DNA from: Vicinamibacteria bacterium
GTDB lineage: Bacteria; Acidobacteriota; Vicinamibacteria; Vicinamibacterales; 2-12-FULL-66-21
Direction: 5' to 3'
NCBI GenBank assembly: GCA_025937075.1
Contig: JAICSD010000046.1
Span: 1 to 15,590, forward strand
Length of the DNA stretch: 15,590 nt
How positions within the stretch are numbered: the stretch's first letter is position 1; every line of letters starts with the position of its first letter. Under the pieces are notes generated by a model. That model worked only from the letters and a program-made list of their open reading frames with translations, was not told the origin of the DNA and ran no database searches. The translations under genes and the position numbers were made by a program. This document shows, piece by piece, positions 1-6,199 of the stretch.

Positions 1-264
1 ATCGTTGCACAGCGCGGCGCGAACACCGTTGACCTTGTTCGCCGCGATCTGCTCGCCCTGTCCGCTGCCCCCGATGACGATGCCGCGGTCGGCGCGGCCG
101 GTCGCGACGAGTCGGGCCACGTCGGCGCAGATCGGCGGGTAATCGACCGGCGTGGTGTTGTGGGTGCCGCGGTCGTCGACGTCATGGCCAAGGCCTTTCA
201 GCGTGTCGATCAGGTGCTGCTTCAAGTCGAAGCCCGCATGATCCCCGCCGATCGCGATCCGCAT
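1..264 (-). CDS. rpiB: Ribose-5-phosphate isomerase B, N-terminal part (gene runs off the window)
   Basis: RpiB interconverts ribose 5-phosphate and ribulose 5-phosphate in the cytosolic non-oxidative pentose phosphate pathway. The 88 visible codons begin MRIAIGGDHAGFDLK and contain VDYPPICADVA and the signature GGSGQGEQIAANK followed by GVRAALCND, all diagnostic of the RpiB/LacAB family (usually about 150 residues). The stretch GGSGxGEQIAANK resembles the mycobacterial-type enzyme, where a Glu (here the E of GEQ) is the proposed base and Ser replaces the Cys used in other RpiBs; that mechanism is family knowledge, not shown here. The ATG at 264 is the natural start because the protein begins directly with the first beta strand and the nucleotide-binding GGDHAG. 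The gene diverges from the methyltransferase at 291 and has a perfect TATAAT just upstream. The C-terminus lies beyond position 1. Confidence 0.95.
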   Translation of the reverse strand, partial: MRIAIGGDHAGFDLKQHLIDTLKGLGHDVDDRGTHNTTPVDYPPICADVARLVATGRADRGIVIGGSGQGEQIAANKVNGVRAALCND

Positions 265-290
265 AGATGTGGAATTATAAGCTGCCGCAT
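262..290 (-). promoter_or_regulatory. Compact divergent promoter between rpiB and the methyltransferase gene
   Basis: On the minus strand a perfect TATAAT lies at 279-274, ten bases before the rpiB ATG, which would put the transcription start within about three bases of the start codon and give a nearly leaderless rpiB message. On the plus strand the same A/T patch reads TATAAG (276-281), a possible -10 for the gene starting at 291, also with almost no leader. Neither gene shows a Shine-Dalgarno sequence here. Any -35 elements would fall inside the opposite reading frame and only weak matches are visible. The bidirectional and leaderless reading is an inference. Confidence 0.45.
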
Positions 291-1454
291 ATGCCAGCCG
301 TCACGATCAGCCGGAAAGGTGAGCAGCGCGTGCAGGCGGGGCATCCGTGGGTGTACCGCAGCGACGTCGTCGGTGCGGAGGGGGTCTCCGCAGGCGATAT
401 CGTGCGCGTCGACGGTCCGAAGGGCCGCCCGCTCGGGTACGCGTTCTTCAGCGATCGATCGCAGATCGTGATCCGCATGATTGCGGGACCCGACGAGGAA
501 CCGTCCCCCGGTTTCTGGCGCACGCGCATGGCCGCCGCAGCGCAGTATCGGGAATCGCTGCGCCTCGATGCGACGGCCTACCGGGTCGTGCACGGGGAGG
601 CGGACCGCCTGCCGTCGCTGATCGTGGATCGCTACGGTGACTATCTCGTCGTCCAGGCGTTGTCGCAGGCGGTCGACCGCGCGCTGCCGGAGATCACCCG
701 CGCGCTCGTCGACGAGCTGCACCCGGCAGGCATCCTTGCCCGCAACGATCCCCGCGTGCGGCTGCTCGAGGGCCTCGAGCAGCGTGTCGAGGTGCTGCAC
801 GGCAGCGTCCCCGAGTCGATCGCGGTGCGCGAAGGCGCGGTCGAGTACGACGTCGATCCGTGGCACGGCCAGAAGACGGGACTCTTTCTCGATCAGCGCG
901 AGAACCGCGAGGCGGCGCTGCGCTACGCGAGTGGACGCGCGCTCGACGCCTTCAGCTACAACGGCGGATTCGCGATGGCGATCGCGCCGCGTTGTGAGCG
1001 CGTGCTCGCCGTCGACATCTCGGCGGACGCGGTCACGCGCATTCGCGCGAACGCGGCACGAAACGGGCTGCGCCAGATCGAACCGCGCGAGATGAACGTG
1101 TTCGACGAGCTGCGCGAGTTGGAGCGCGCCGGGGAGCGATTCGATACGATCATCCTCGACCCTCCGGCCTTCGCGAAAAACAGAGCAGCGGTGCAGAAGG
1201 CGCTCTCCGGCTACAAGGAGATCAACCTCCGCGCGCTGAAGCTGCTCAGGGTCGGCGGGTACCTCGTGACGTGCAGCTGCTCGTACAACGTCACGGAGCC
1301 GATGTTTCTGGACGTCGTGTCGGAAGCGGCGGCGGACGCCGGCGCGCTCGTAGCGCTCGTCGAGAAACGGTCGCAGGGACGCGATCATCCGATCCTCCTC
1401 AACGTCCCGGAAACGTATTACCTGAAGTGCCTGATCCTGCGAAAGATCGCGTGA
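291..1454 (+). CDS. rlmI: Class I SAM-dependent rRNA cytosine methyltransferase, RlmI/YccW-like
   Basis: This is a predicted cytosolic methyltransferase that puts a methyl group on C5 of a cytosine in 23S rRNA; E. coli RlmI (396 residues) modifies C1962. The 387-residue protein has the family layout: an N-terminal PUA-like RNA-binding domain (about residues 1-70, with GHPWVYRSDV), a linker with TGLFLDQRENR (196-206), SAM-binding motif I DAFSYNGGF (219-227), acidic VDIS (241-244), DPPAFAK (290-296) and the cysteine motif TCSCS (327-331) that supplies the catalytic nucleophile. The frame is open upstream to 267, but ATG 291 is preferred because conserved homology starts with MPAVTISRKG. No Shine-Dalgarno is visible. 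The symbol names the family; the exact modified base is not proven by sequence. Confidence 0.88.
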   Translation: MPAVTISRKGEQRVQAGHPWVYRSDVVGAEGVSAGDIVRVDGPKGRPLGYAFFSDRSQIVIRMIAGPDEEPSPGFWRTRMAAAAQYRESLRLDATAYRVVHGEADRLPSLIVDRYGDYLVVQALSQAVDRALPEITRALVDELHPAGILARNDPRVRLLEGLEQRVEVLHGSVPESIAVREGAVEYDVDPWHGQKTGLFLDQRENREAALRYASGRALDAFSYNGGFAMAIAPRCERVLAVDISADAVTRIRANAARNGLRQIEPREMNVFDELRELERAGERFDTIILDPPAFAKNRAAVQKALSGYKEINLRALKLLRVGGYLVTCSCSYNVTEPMFLDVVSEAAADAGALVALVEKRSQGRDHPILLNVPETYYLKCLILRKIA

Positions 1455-1473
1455 TCGATCGAAGCCGTCGGGA

Positions 1474-2058
1474 ATGCGCATGAATTATCAGCGGGCGATC
1501 AGTGAGTTGCGAGGCGCGGTGCTGATGGCCGCAGTCAGCATTGCCTGGTACCTCTGGGCGGCGGCAGCGGTGCCAGACTCCTGGATGCGCGTGCTCGTGT
1601 TGTTGTTGATCTCGACATCCATCGTCGTCTTCTCGATTGGGCGCCGCCTCCTGGTGACGCTTCGACGGGGCCGACCGGGGCCCGACGGTGCAAACCCGCT
1701 CCGTCTGCGCACCTACCGCGCCGCGGTCCTGTTCGAAGCCGTGGCCATCCTCATCGCGGTCCTGCTGCTTGGCGGCCGGCCCGCCGCGGCACGCTATCTG
1801 CCGACAGTCGTCGCTCTTATCGTTGGCGTCCATTTTCTCGGCCTGGTAGCCGCTTTCGGGTCGCGCATCTACTTCGTCGTCTGCGCCGCGATGTGCCTGT
1901 TTGGCCTTGCGGCTCTCGGAGTCCCATCGCCGGCGATGCGGGCCGCGATCGTCGGGATCGGCTGCGGCGTCGTGCTGGACACGACCAGCCTCATCCGAAT
2001 CAGGTCGGTCCGGATCGCGTATGGGCGGACACGCGGGGCGGACGCCTCAGACACATGA
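1474..2058 (+). CDS. Hypothetical six-helix membrane protein
   Basis: I do not recognise a family. The 194-residue product is strongly hydrophobic, with six likely transmembrane helices at about residues 14-34, 38-56, 83-101, 108-128, 131-150 and 153-172. A basic cytoplasmic loop (RRLLVTLRRGRPGP, 57-70) and a basic C-terminal tail fit an inner-membrane protein with both ends in the cytoplasm. The spacing of helices in pairs is reminiscent of small 'hypothetical membrane' or DUF proteins with no known activity; no catalytic residues stand out. Two in-frame ATGs (1474, 1480) are possible starts, and neither has a strong Shine-Dalgarno. It follows the methyltransferase gene by 19 bases on the same strand, so the two may be co-transcribed. 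That this is a real gene is supported by its coherent membrane topology; its function is unknown. Confidence 0.62.
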   Translation: MRMNYQRAISELRGAVLMAAVSIAWYLWAAAAVPDSWMRVLVLLLISTSIVVFSIGRRLLVTLRRGRPGPDGANPLRLRTYRAAVLFEAVAILIAVLLLGGRPAAARYLPTVVALIVGVHFLGLVAAFGSRIYFVVCAAMCLFGLAALGVPSPAMRAAIVGIGCGVVLDTTSLIRIRSVRIAYGRTRGADASDT

Positions 2059-2145
2059 TGAAGGCTGGCGCGTGCCGGTCACGACGACCGACCTCGACTG
2101 ACAAAAGCCACGCTGCGCGTGCGCTGCGGGTTTCGGGAGGACCCG

Positions 2146-2629
2146 ATGTTGAAACGCCCATTGCTGTCGATCATCGCTGCGATGCTGCTGGCGTCCGTGT
2201 CGTCGGCGCATACGGATCCGGTCGTCGTCCCGTTCAACGTCATCATCGGAGCACGCACCGCGACATGCTCCCGATTTTCGGCGCTCCGGTTCACGTCGGC
2301 GACGAGATCCCCGGCACGTTGACGTACGACGCAGACGCGATCGGCGAGATCGCGGAACCCGGCCTGGAGACGTTCAATCCGGCGGGAGCCCCGAGAGCCG
2401 CACGACGACGGCGCTGCCGCGGAGCCCCGCGGAGATCGCCAGCTTCATGACGACCGGATCCTTCCGCTTCCAGGGCTCGCAAACCGGCGTCGCTCCGCCG
2501 TTCGACTCGACGTCGCACGAGATCCTCGGCCGCGTCGAGCTTGCGCCCACGCCGACACCGGAGCCGGCGAGCCTGTTGCTCACGCTCAGCGGCGTTGGGG
2601 TGCTGCTGCGGACGCGGCGGCAGAGCTGA
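2146..2629 (+). pseudogene. PEP-CTERM sorting-domain protein broken by two frameshifts
   Basis: Three consecutive frames together spell one secreted protein. Frame 1 from ATG 2146, with a good Shine-Dalgarno (GGGAGGA, 2135-2141), encodes the signal peptide MLKRPLLSIIAAMLLASVSS and then VVVPFNVIIG. Near 2240-2265 the sense passes to frame 3 (LPIFGAPVHVGDEIPGTLTY, then DADA), and near 2376-2384 to frame 2 (GGSPESRTTTALP and onward). It ends with GRVELAPTPTPEPASLLL, a hydrophobic helix and a basic RTRRQS, which is the PEP-CTERM/exosortase sorting signal. The middle motif FGxPVxVGDxxxGTLTYD is common in such exported proteins of unknown function. Each shift equals one missing base (or two extra), so this is either a decayed gene or two assembly errors. 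In PEP-CTERM biology the tail is recognised by an exosortase at the membrane; no exosortase gene lies in this window. Confidence 0.75.
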
Positions 2630-2705
2630 AGGTTGCTCCGCGTCTCGATGGGCCACTCAACGTCCCGCGCAAACGCGCCGCTGGCACGGGTCTCGTGTCA
2701 GCGCG

Positions 2706-2750
2706 ACTCGGTCCGGACCGAGCACGAATCTTGTGCCATGTCGCGGCCTA
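2706..2750 (+). repeat. Dispersed palindrome repeat, copy 1
   Basis: The copy starts with the perfect 16-base palindrome CTCGGTCCGGACCGAG (2707-2722). A second small inverted repeat, GCACGAATCTTGTGC (2722-2736), and the tail TCGCGGCCTA follow. It aligns with the copy at 2944-2987 over its whole length apart from a couple of substitutions and one indel. Read in one frame it encodes DSVRTEHESCA, so the core keeps the same DSVRTE coding sense as the copy inside the HNH gene. Confidence 0.85.
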
Positions 2751-2864
2751 ATCTGGGGGAGCACCAGGGGCCGCTGTGCGCTGTTGATTTCACACTCCGA
2801 CTACCGCAAGGACGATGGCCTGTGGGAGCTGTGGAAACGCGGATCCGACGTGCGCGTTTTCGAA

Positions 2865-2901
2865 GGATCTTGTGGACGCCGCTCTGTGCGTCCACAGGTC
2901 C
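2865..2901 (+). repeat. Strong inverted repeat between repeat copies 1 and 2
   Basis: TGTGGACGC (2871-2879) pairs perfectly with GCGTCCACA (2888-2896) across an eight-base loop. The stem extends outward through GGATC against GGTCC with a one-base bulge and a G-T wobble. No run of T follows on either strand, so it is not a classical intrinsic terminator. It could be a structured part of a repeat-borne element or a binding site; the role is unknown. Confidence 0.6.
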
Positions 2902-2943
2902 GGCAGCTTCCACTAGGCCGCTATTGCGCGGCGATTGAAGTCA

Positions 2944-2987
2944 ACTCGGTCCGGACCGAGCACGAGTCTTGTGCCAATCGCGGCCTA
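2944..2987 (+). repeat. Dispersed palindrome repeat, copy 2
   Basis: The same palindrome CTCGGTCCGGACCGAG occupies 2945-2960, followed by GCACGAGTCTTGTGC (2960-2974) and the ending CGCGGCCTA. It lies 238 bases after copy 1 in the same orientation. One frame reads NSVRTEHESCA. With copy 3 at 4329 it brackets the HNH endonuclease gene. Confidence 0.85.
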
Positions 2988-3226
2988 CGGTGACACCGCG
3001 ACACGCGGACAATGACTTCCGCCAGTAGACGGATCGAAAGTACTTGACACGATTTTTCAAGAATGCCGTTTCCTGAAGATCGCCCGCAGAAAACAGCCTC
3101 TTAAAGCCGCGTCGTCGTTCTCCAGTGCACGCACCGTGCATGGGCGCGGTCGATCGTCAGCCGTGCATGATTCGTCGCGTCCTGCGCCATCGTCGGCGGC
3201 CAAAAATGACGATGGTATACAGGGTC

Positions 3227-4390
3227 ATGACGACTGCGATTCCGTTCAACACGTTGTCCGATCTCGATCTGGTGTCCGAGGTGAAGCGGCTTGCGCAGTC
3301 CGAGCGACAGGCGACGGCGGCGCTCATCGCGTCGCTGGCAGAGATGGACGCGCGGCGGTTGTATCTCGACGAAGGATGCCCGTCGCTGTTCGTCTACTGC
3401 ACGCGTGTGTTGCATTTGTCGGAGCACGCCGCGTACGGGCGCATCGAGGCAGCACGCGCGGTGCGGCGATTTCCGATCGTGCTGGAGTTGCTCGAGCGGG
3501 GTGAGCTCACCCTCACCAGCCTGTGCCTTCTGCGTCCGCATCTCACCGACGCGAACTGCAAGGAACTCTGCGACGCCGCACGCCACGCGAGCAAGCGTGA
3601 CGTCGAGCGACTGCTCGCGACAATCGCGCCGCGGCCGGATGCACCGACGGTGATCCGAAAACTGCCCGCACCTGCGCCGCCTGAACGCGCGGTGCCGGCG
3701 GCGGAAACGCCCGAGGCTGCCCTGAACACGATGAGCGCGCCAGTTGCGCACAGCGCGAGCGATGATGCGGGTGCCGCCCGTGCGGCTGCCGTCCTGGCGC
3801 ATCCTGTGATTGCCTCGGTTCCGGCCAGGTCCGCCGGCCCTATGACGTCGCCGCTCAGCCAGGAGCGGTACAAGGTGCAGTTCACCGTCAGCCGCGAAAC
3901 GCACGACAGGCTCCGGCGCGCGCAGGACCTGCTGCGGCATTCGATCCCTGACGGCAATCCCGCCGCGATCTTCGATCGCGCGCTGACGCTGCTGCTCGAG
4001 CATCTCGAGCGGACGAAGCTGGCGCACGCGAAAGCGCCGCGACCGAGTCCGCGTCCGGTCGCACCACGAGGCCGTCACATCCCTGCGTCCGTGCGCCGCG
4101 CCGTCTGGGCGCGTGACGAGGGCCGCTGTGCATTTCAAGGTCGCGAGGGCCGCTGCGGCGAGACGGCATTCCTCGAGTTCCACCACGTCGTCCCGTTCGC
4201 ACGCGGCGGCACGGCGACCGTCGACAACATCGAGCTTCGCTGCCGCGCGCACAATCAGCACGAGGCAGTGGAGCAGTTCGGGGAACGCACGCTGTTCGTC
4301 CGCGAGATCCCGCCTGCGTATCTCGTCGACTCGGTCCGGACCGAGTTGCGCTCTGCGACGGCGTATTCAGGCGGAAGCTCGCGACGATAG
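3227..4390 (+). CDS. HNH endonuclease with N-terminal helical domain
   Basis: This is a predicted metal-dependent DNA endonuclease. From ATG 3227 it has 387 residues. A helical N-terminal domain (about 8-130, LSDLDLVSEVKRLA and LDEGCPSLFVYCTRVLHLSE, split by other residues) is typical of a large family of multicopy bacterial HNH proteins. A low-complexity Ala/Pro linker (about 135-205) and a helical segment resembling a DNA-binding repressor fold (about 214-262) follow. The HNH nuclease module (about 283-350) has FHHVVPFARGG (His319, His320), DN (Asn334) and RAHN (His342, Asn343), with Cys301 and Cys310 as possible zinc ligands. The frame is open back to GTG 3125, but homology-like sequence starts only at MTTAIPFNTLSD and a short AGGG lies just before this ATG. 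The 3' end contains palindrome copy 3, which encodes DSVRTE (368-373). The gene converges with the defence operon, 30 bases away. The natural target is unknown; a mobile-element or homing-like role is possible. Confidence 0.88.
   Translation: MTTAIPFNTLSDLDLVSEVKRLAQSERQATAALIASLAEMDARRLYLDEGCPSLFVYCTRVLHLSEHAAYGRIEAARAVRRFPIVLELLERGELTLTSLCLLRPHLTDANCKELCDAARHASKRDVERLLATIAPRPDAPTVIRKLPAPAPPERAVPAAETPEAALNTMSAPVAHSASDDAGAARAAAVLAHPVIASVPARSAGPMTSPLSQERYKVQFTVSRETHDRLRRAQDLLRHSIPDGNPAAIFDRALTLLLEHLERTKLAHAKAPRPSPRPVAPRGRHIPASVRRAVWARDEGRCAFQGREGRCGETAFLEFHHVVPFARGGTATVDNIELRCRAHNQHEAVEQFGERTLFVREIPPAYLVDSVRTELRSATAYSGGSSRR
4329..4346. repeat. Dispersed palindrome, copy 3, inside the HNH gene
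   Basis: The core at 4330-4345 is identical to copies 1 and 2, and one extra base pair on each side (A at 4329, T at 4346) makes an 18-base perfect palindrome. The downstream tail of copies 1 and 2 is absent. The element encodes DSVRTE near the C-terminus of the HNH protein, outside the nuclease fold. Confidence 0.85.
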
Positions 4391-4420
4391 GCGGACGTTG
4401 CGGCCTGGACGCGCAGCCGC

Positions 4421-6199
4421 TCAAGTGCGCCGGGATTGAGTAGATTCGTCTGACGGTCCTCCGGCAAGCGCTTCGAGGACATCAGAGGCAATGCGAAAGA
4501 TTTCGTCGAGATCAGTCTGAGAGATGCTTTCGTGCTGGGCGCTACCTCTGATTTTCCATAGCTGATTGAGTTTCGAGGCCGGCGCCTTCGTCAGATATTT
4601 TGAAAATGACGGTCGATTCTGCTGCAGCCACTGACGGAGCCGGAGAGCATGGTTCGACTTCGGTTGCTGCGTCTCGATCAGACACCCAACCTGCGTTCCC
4701 AGCGTTGCCTTGCCGTTCAGGCATTTTCGCCAGTGGTCGTCATCGCCCAGAGAGATCCCTGGTTCTGCTGACGCGAATGGAAGGAACACGGTTGCCCGCA
4801 ACTGACGGGACACCGCTTCGCCGAATGCGTCGGCGCCGTTCGCTATGACCAGGTCCTCACCGAGATCTGCGAGGTGGTGGGTGGAAGTGACCGTGTACAA
4901 GCCAGACCACCAAAGGTCGCGTGCCTCAGAACAGAGTCGATTGAGCCAGGGTTGGAATCTCGAGACGAGAGCGATGCCTTGTGGCCGGAAGGTTGAAGTC
5001 ATCGCCGCTGAGTTCAAGGCAGATGCCATCCGCCGGCCGTTCAATGCGTTCAGGCCCAGCCCGAGAAAGAAGGTGGTGAGCCAATCTTCATCGGTGTTGT
5101 CGTTTAACCGGACGTACGTCTCGAATGTCTCGATGACGGCGTGGGTTTTGCCTTGTTCGTGATAGCAGCGCGCGAGGTATTTGTGCGCCTCGGCGCTGTC
5201 AGGTTCGGACTCAATCCATTTCCTGACCGCGCGCTCGGCAAGGTACGGTTCGCGGGCACTCAGAAACCAGTGTGCCGCAGTCCGGAGCAAACGGCTGCCG
5301 ATATCAACCGCTCGAGGCACGAGCGTCGCTGCGCAGGACTCATATTTGGCGGCGGCGGCGGTCATCAGCCCGGGATCAGTAGCACGGTTGCCGAGGCGTG
5401 CATCAGCCCACGCGCCGATGGCGGCATTCAAACCAAGCCTGGCAGATCGTTCAGGACCAAGTCGATTGAGCGCACCCCTGCACACCAGTAGCAACTCATC
5501 GCGGAGAGCATCCGCCCGTTGCACCGGCAGACCCGACCAGAAATCTTTGCCTGCATTCCGTTTGAGGAGCGCGGCCGCATCGCGGTCGGTGGCGCGTCGC
5601 CGTGGCTCTTCGCAGGTGAGAGCAAACGCCAGCAAGTCGGTACTGGCCGCAAGGGCACCCCACTCATTTGGGACGATGTCGAGATCCCACGTCGCGTCAT
5701 CCCAGTCGAACGTTTCCGTCATCGAGAGGAGAAAGGCGCTTCGCGGTGCCAGGTGGAAGTACTCGAGGTCGCGATCCAATGAATCCCAAAGGCGCAGCAG
5801 GGTCAACGCTCGCTCCAGGTCGCGACTCGCGGCGGAGGCCTGGATCTCCCATCGCAGATCGGGCACGGACTGAACGCTGTCGGCGCCCAGCGTCTCTGTC
5901 AAAAACCGGCGAAGAAGCTGAAGTCCGTTGTCGCGCCACTCGGACTCGAGCGTCGGATCGTAGCAATGGTCGGTTGAAGACAGACGGTAGAAGAGTCCAG
6001 CAATCGTCGCGCGGTGCAGAGCCGATGAGAGGCCTCTTGGAGCCCACCATTGCCAAAGCTCGTCGGTTGCTTCAGTTGCCAGCTCCGATAACGACTTGTA
6101 CGACCAGACGCTTTCGTCCGCAAGAGACGGAAGGAAGCCGGTTCGCCGCAGAATCTCCGCGGCTCGAGCAAGCGCCGCATCGAGGGGTGAGGGTGTCAT
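4421..6199 (-). CDS. TPR-like protein with C-terminal HEPN-like domain, fourth gene of the Type I RM operon
   Basis: I do not recognise a named family. The 592-residue soluble protein is almost entirely helical. Residues 1-300 are unassigned and rich in Trp and Leu. About 305-385 contains TPR-like helical pairs (AERAVRKWIESEPDSAEAHK, then YLARCYHEQGKTHAVIETFE). About 425-580 resembles a HEPN domain: a long helix (EDLVIANGADAFGEAVSRQL), LTLG-like TLGTQVGCLIE (499-509), and LNQLWKIRGSAQHESIS, where R551-x4-H556 matches the HEPN RNase motif (commonly RNxxAH). Its ATG (6199-6197) overlaps the hsdS stop as ATGA, with no own Shine-Dalgarno, so translation is probably coupled to HsdS. HEPN proteins are often RNases of toxin and defence systems, PrrC being one encoded within a Type I locus. 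A role as an effector or regulator of this RM system is an inference. Base composition is lower in G+C than neighbouring housekeeping genes (29 of 60 in row 4501 against 38 of 60 in thiC row 12421). A non-catalytic helical accessory remains possible. Confidence 0.88.
   Translation of the reverse strand: MTPSPLDAALARAAEILRRTGFLPSLADESVWSYKSLSELATEATDELWQWWAPRGLSSALHRATIAGLFYRLSSTDHCYDPTLESEWRDNGLQLLRRFLTETLGADSVQSVPDLRWEIQASAASRDLERALTLLRLWDSLDRDLEYFHLAPRSAFLLSMTETFDWDDATWDLDIVPNEWGALAASTDLLAFALTCEEPRRRATDRDAAALLKRNAGKDFWSGLPVQRADALRDELLLVCRGALNRLGPERSARLGLNAAIGAWADARLGNRATDPGLMTAAAAKYESCAATLVPRAVDIGSRLLRTAAHWFLSAREPYLAERAVRKWIESEPDSAEAHKYLARCYHEQGKTHAVIETFETYVRLNDNTDEDWLTTFFLGLGLNALNGRRMASALNSAAMTSTFRPQGIALVSRFQPWLNRLCSEARDLWWSGLYTVTSTHHLADLGEDLVIANGADAFGEAVSRQLRATVFLPFASAEPGISLGDDDHWRKCLNGKATLGTQVGCLIETQQPKSNHALRLRQWLQQNRPSFSKYLTKAPASKLNQLWKIRGSAQHESISQTDLDEIFRIASDVLEALAGGPSDESTQSRRT

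Larger units (their letters stand above)
2630..3226. other. Gene-poor stretch carrying palindromic repeats and a hairpin
   Basis: About 600 bases separate the broken PEP-CTERM gene from the HNH endonuclease gene. Several overlapping short open frames exist on both strands, but they are arginine-rich, disagree with one another and resemble no family, so I do not call a gene. The stretch holds two near-identical 44-45 base repeats (2706-2750 and 2944-2987), a strong inverted repeat at 2865-2901, and an isolated TTGACA (3044-3049) with no convincing -10 behind it. The frame of the HNH gene is open back to GTG 3125, but that N-terminal extension is basic and unlike the family. Confidence 0.6.

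Noticed and set aside
222..1481. A 419-codon minus-strand open frame opposite the methyltransferase gene
   Set aside because: It is a shadow of the RlmI-like gene, whose SAM motifs and catalytic cysteines are clear; it also collides with rpiB.
2706..2987. The repeat pair as a minimal CRISPR array
   Set aside because: Only two units exist, 238 bases apart, far longer than a spacer, and no cas genes are present.
3044..3049. Perfect TTGACA upstream of the HNH gene as a promoter
   Set aside because: No -10-like hexamer occurs 15-19 bases downstream, so I do not call a promoter.
3101..4261. A 386-codon minus-strand open frame opposite the HNH gene
   Set aside because: The sense-strand HNH motifs are intact, and the antisense product is Arg-rich with no recognisable domain.
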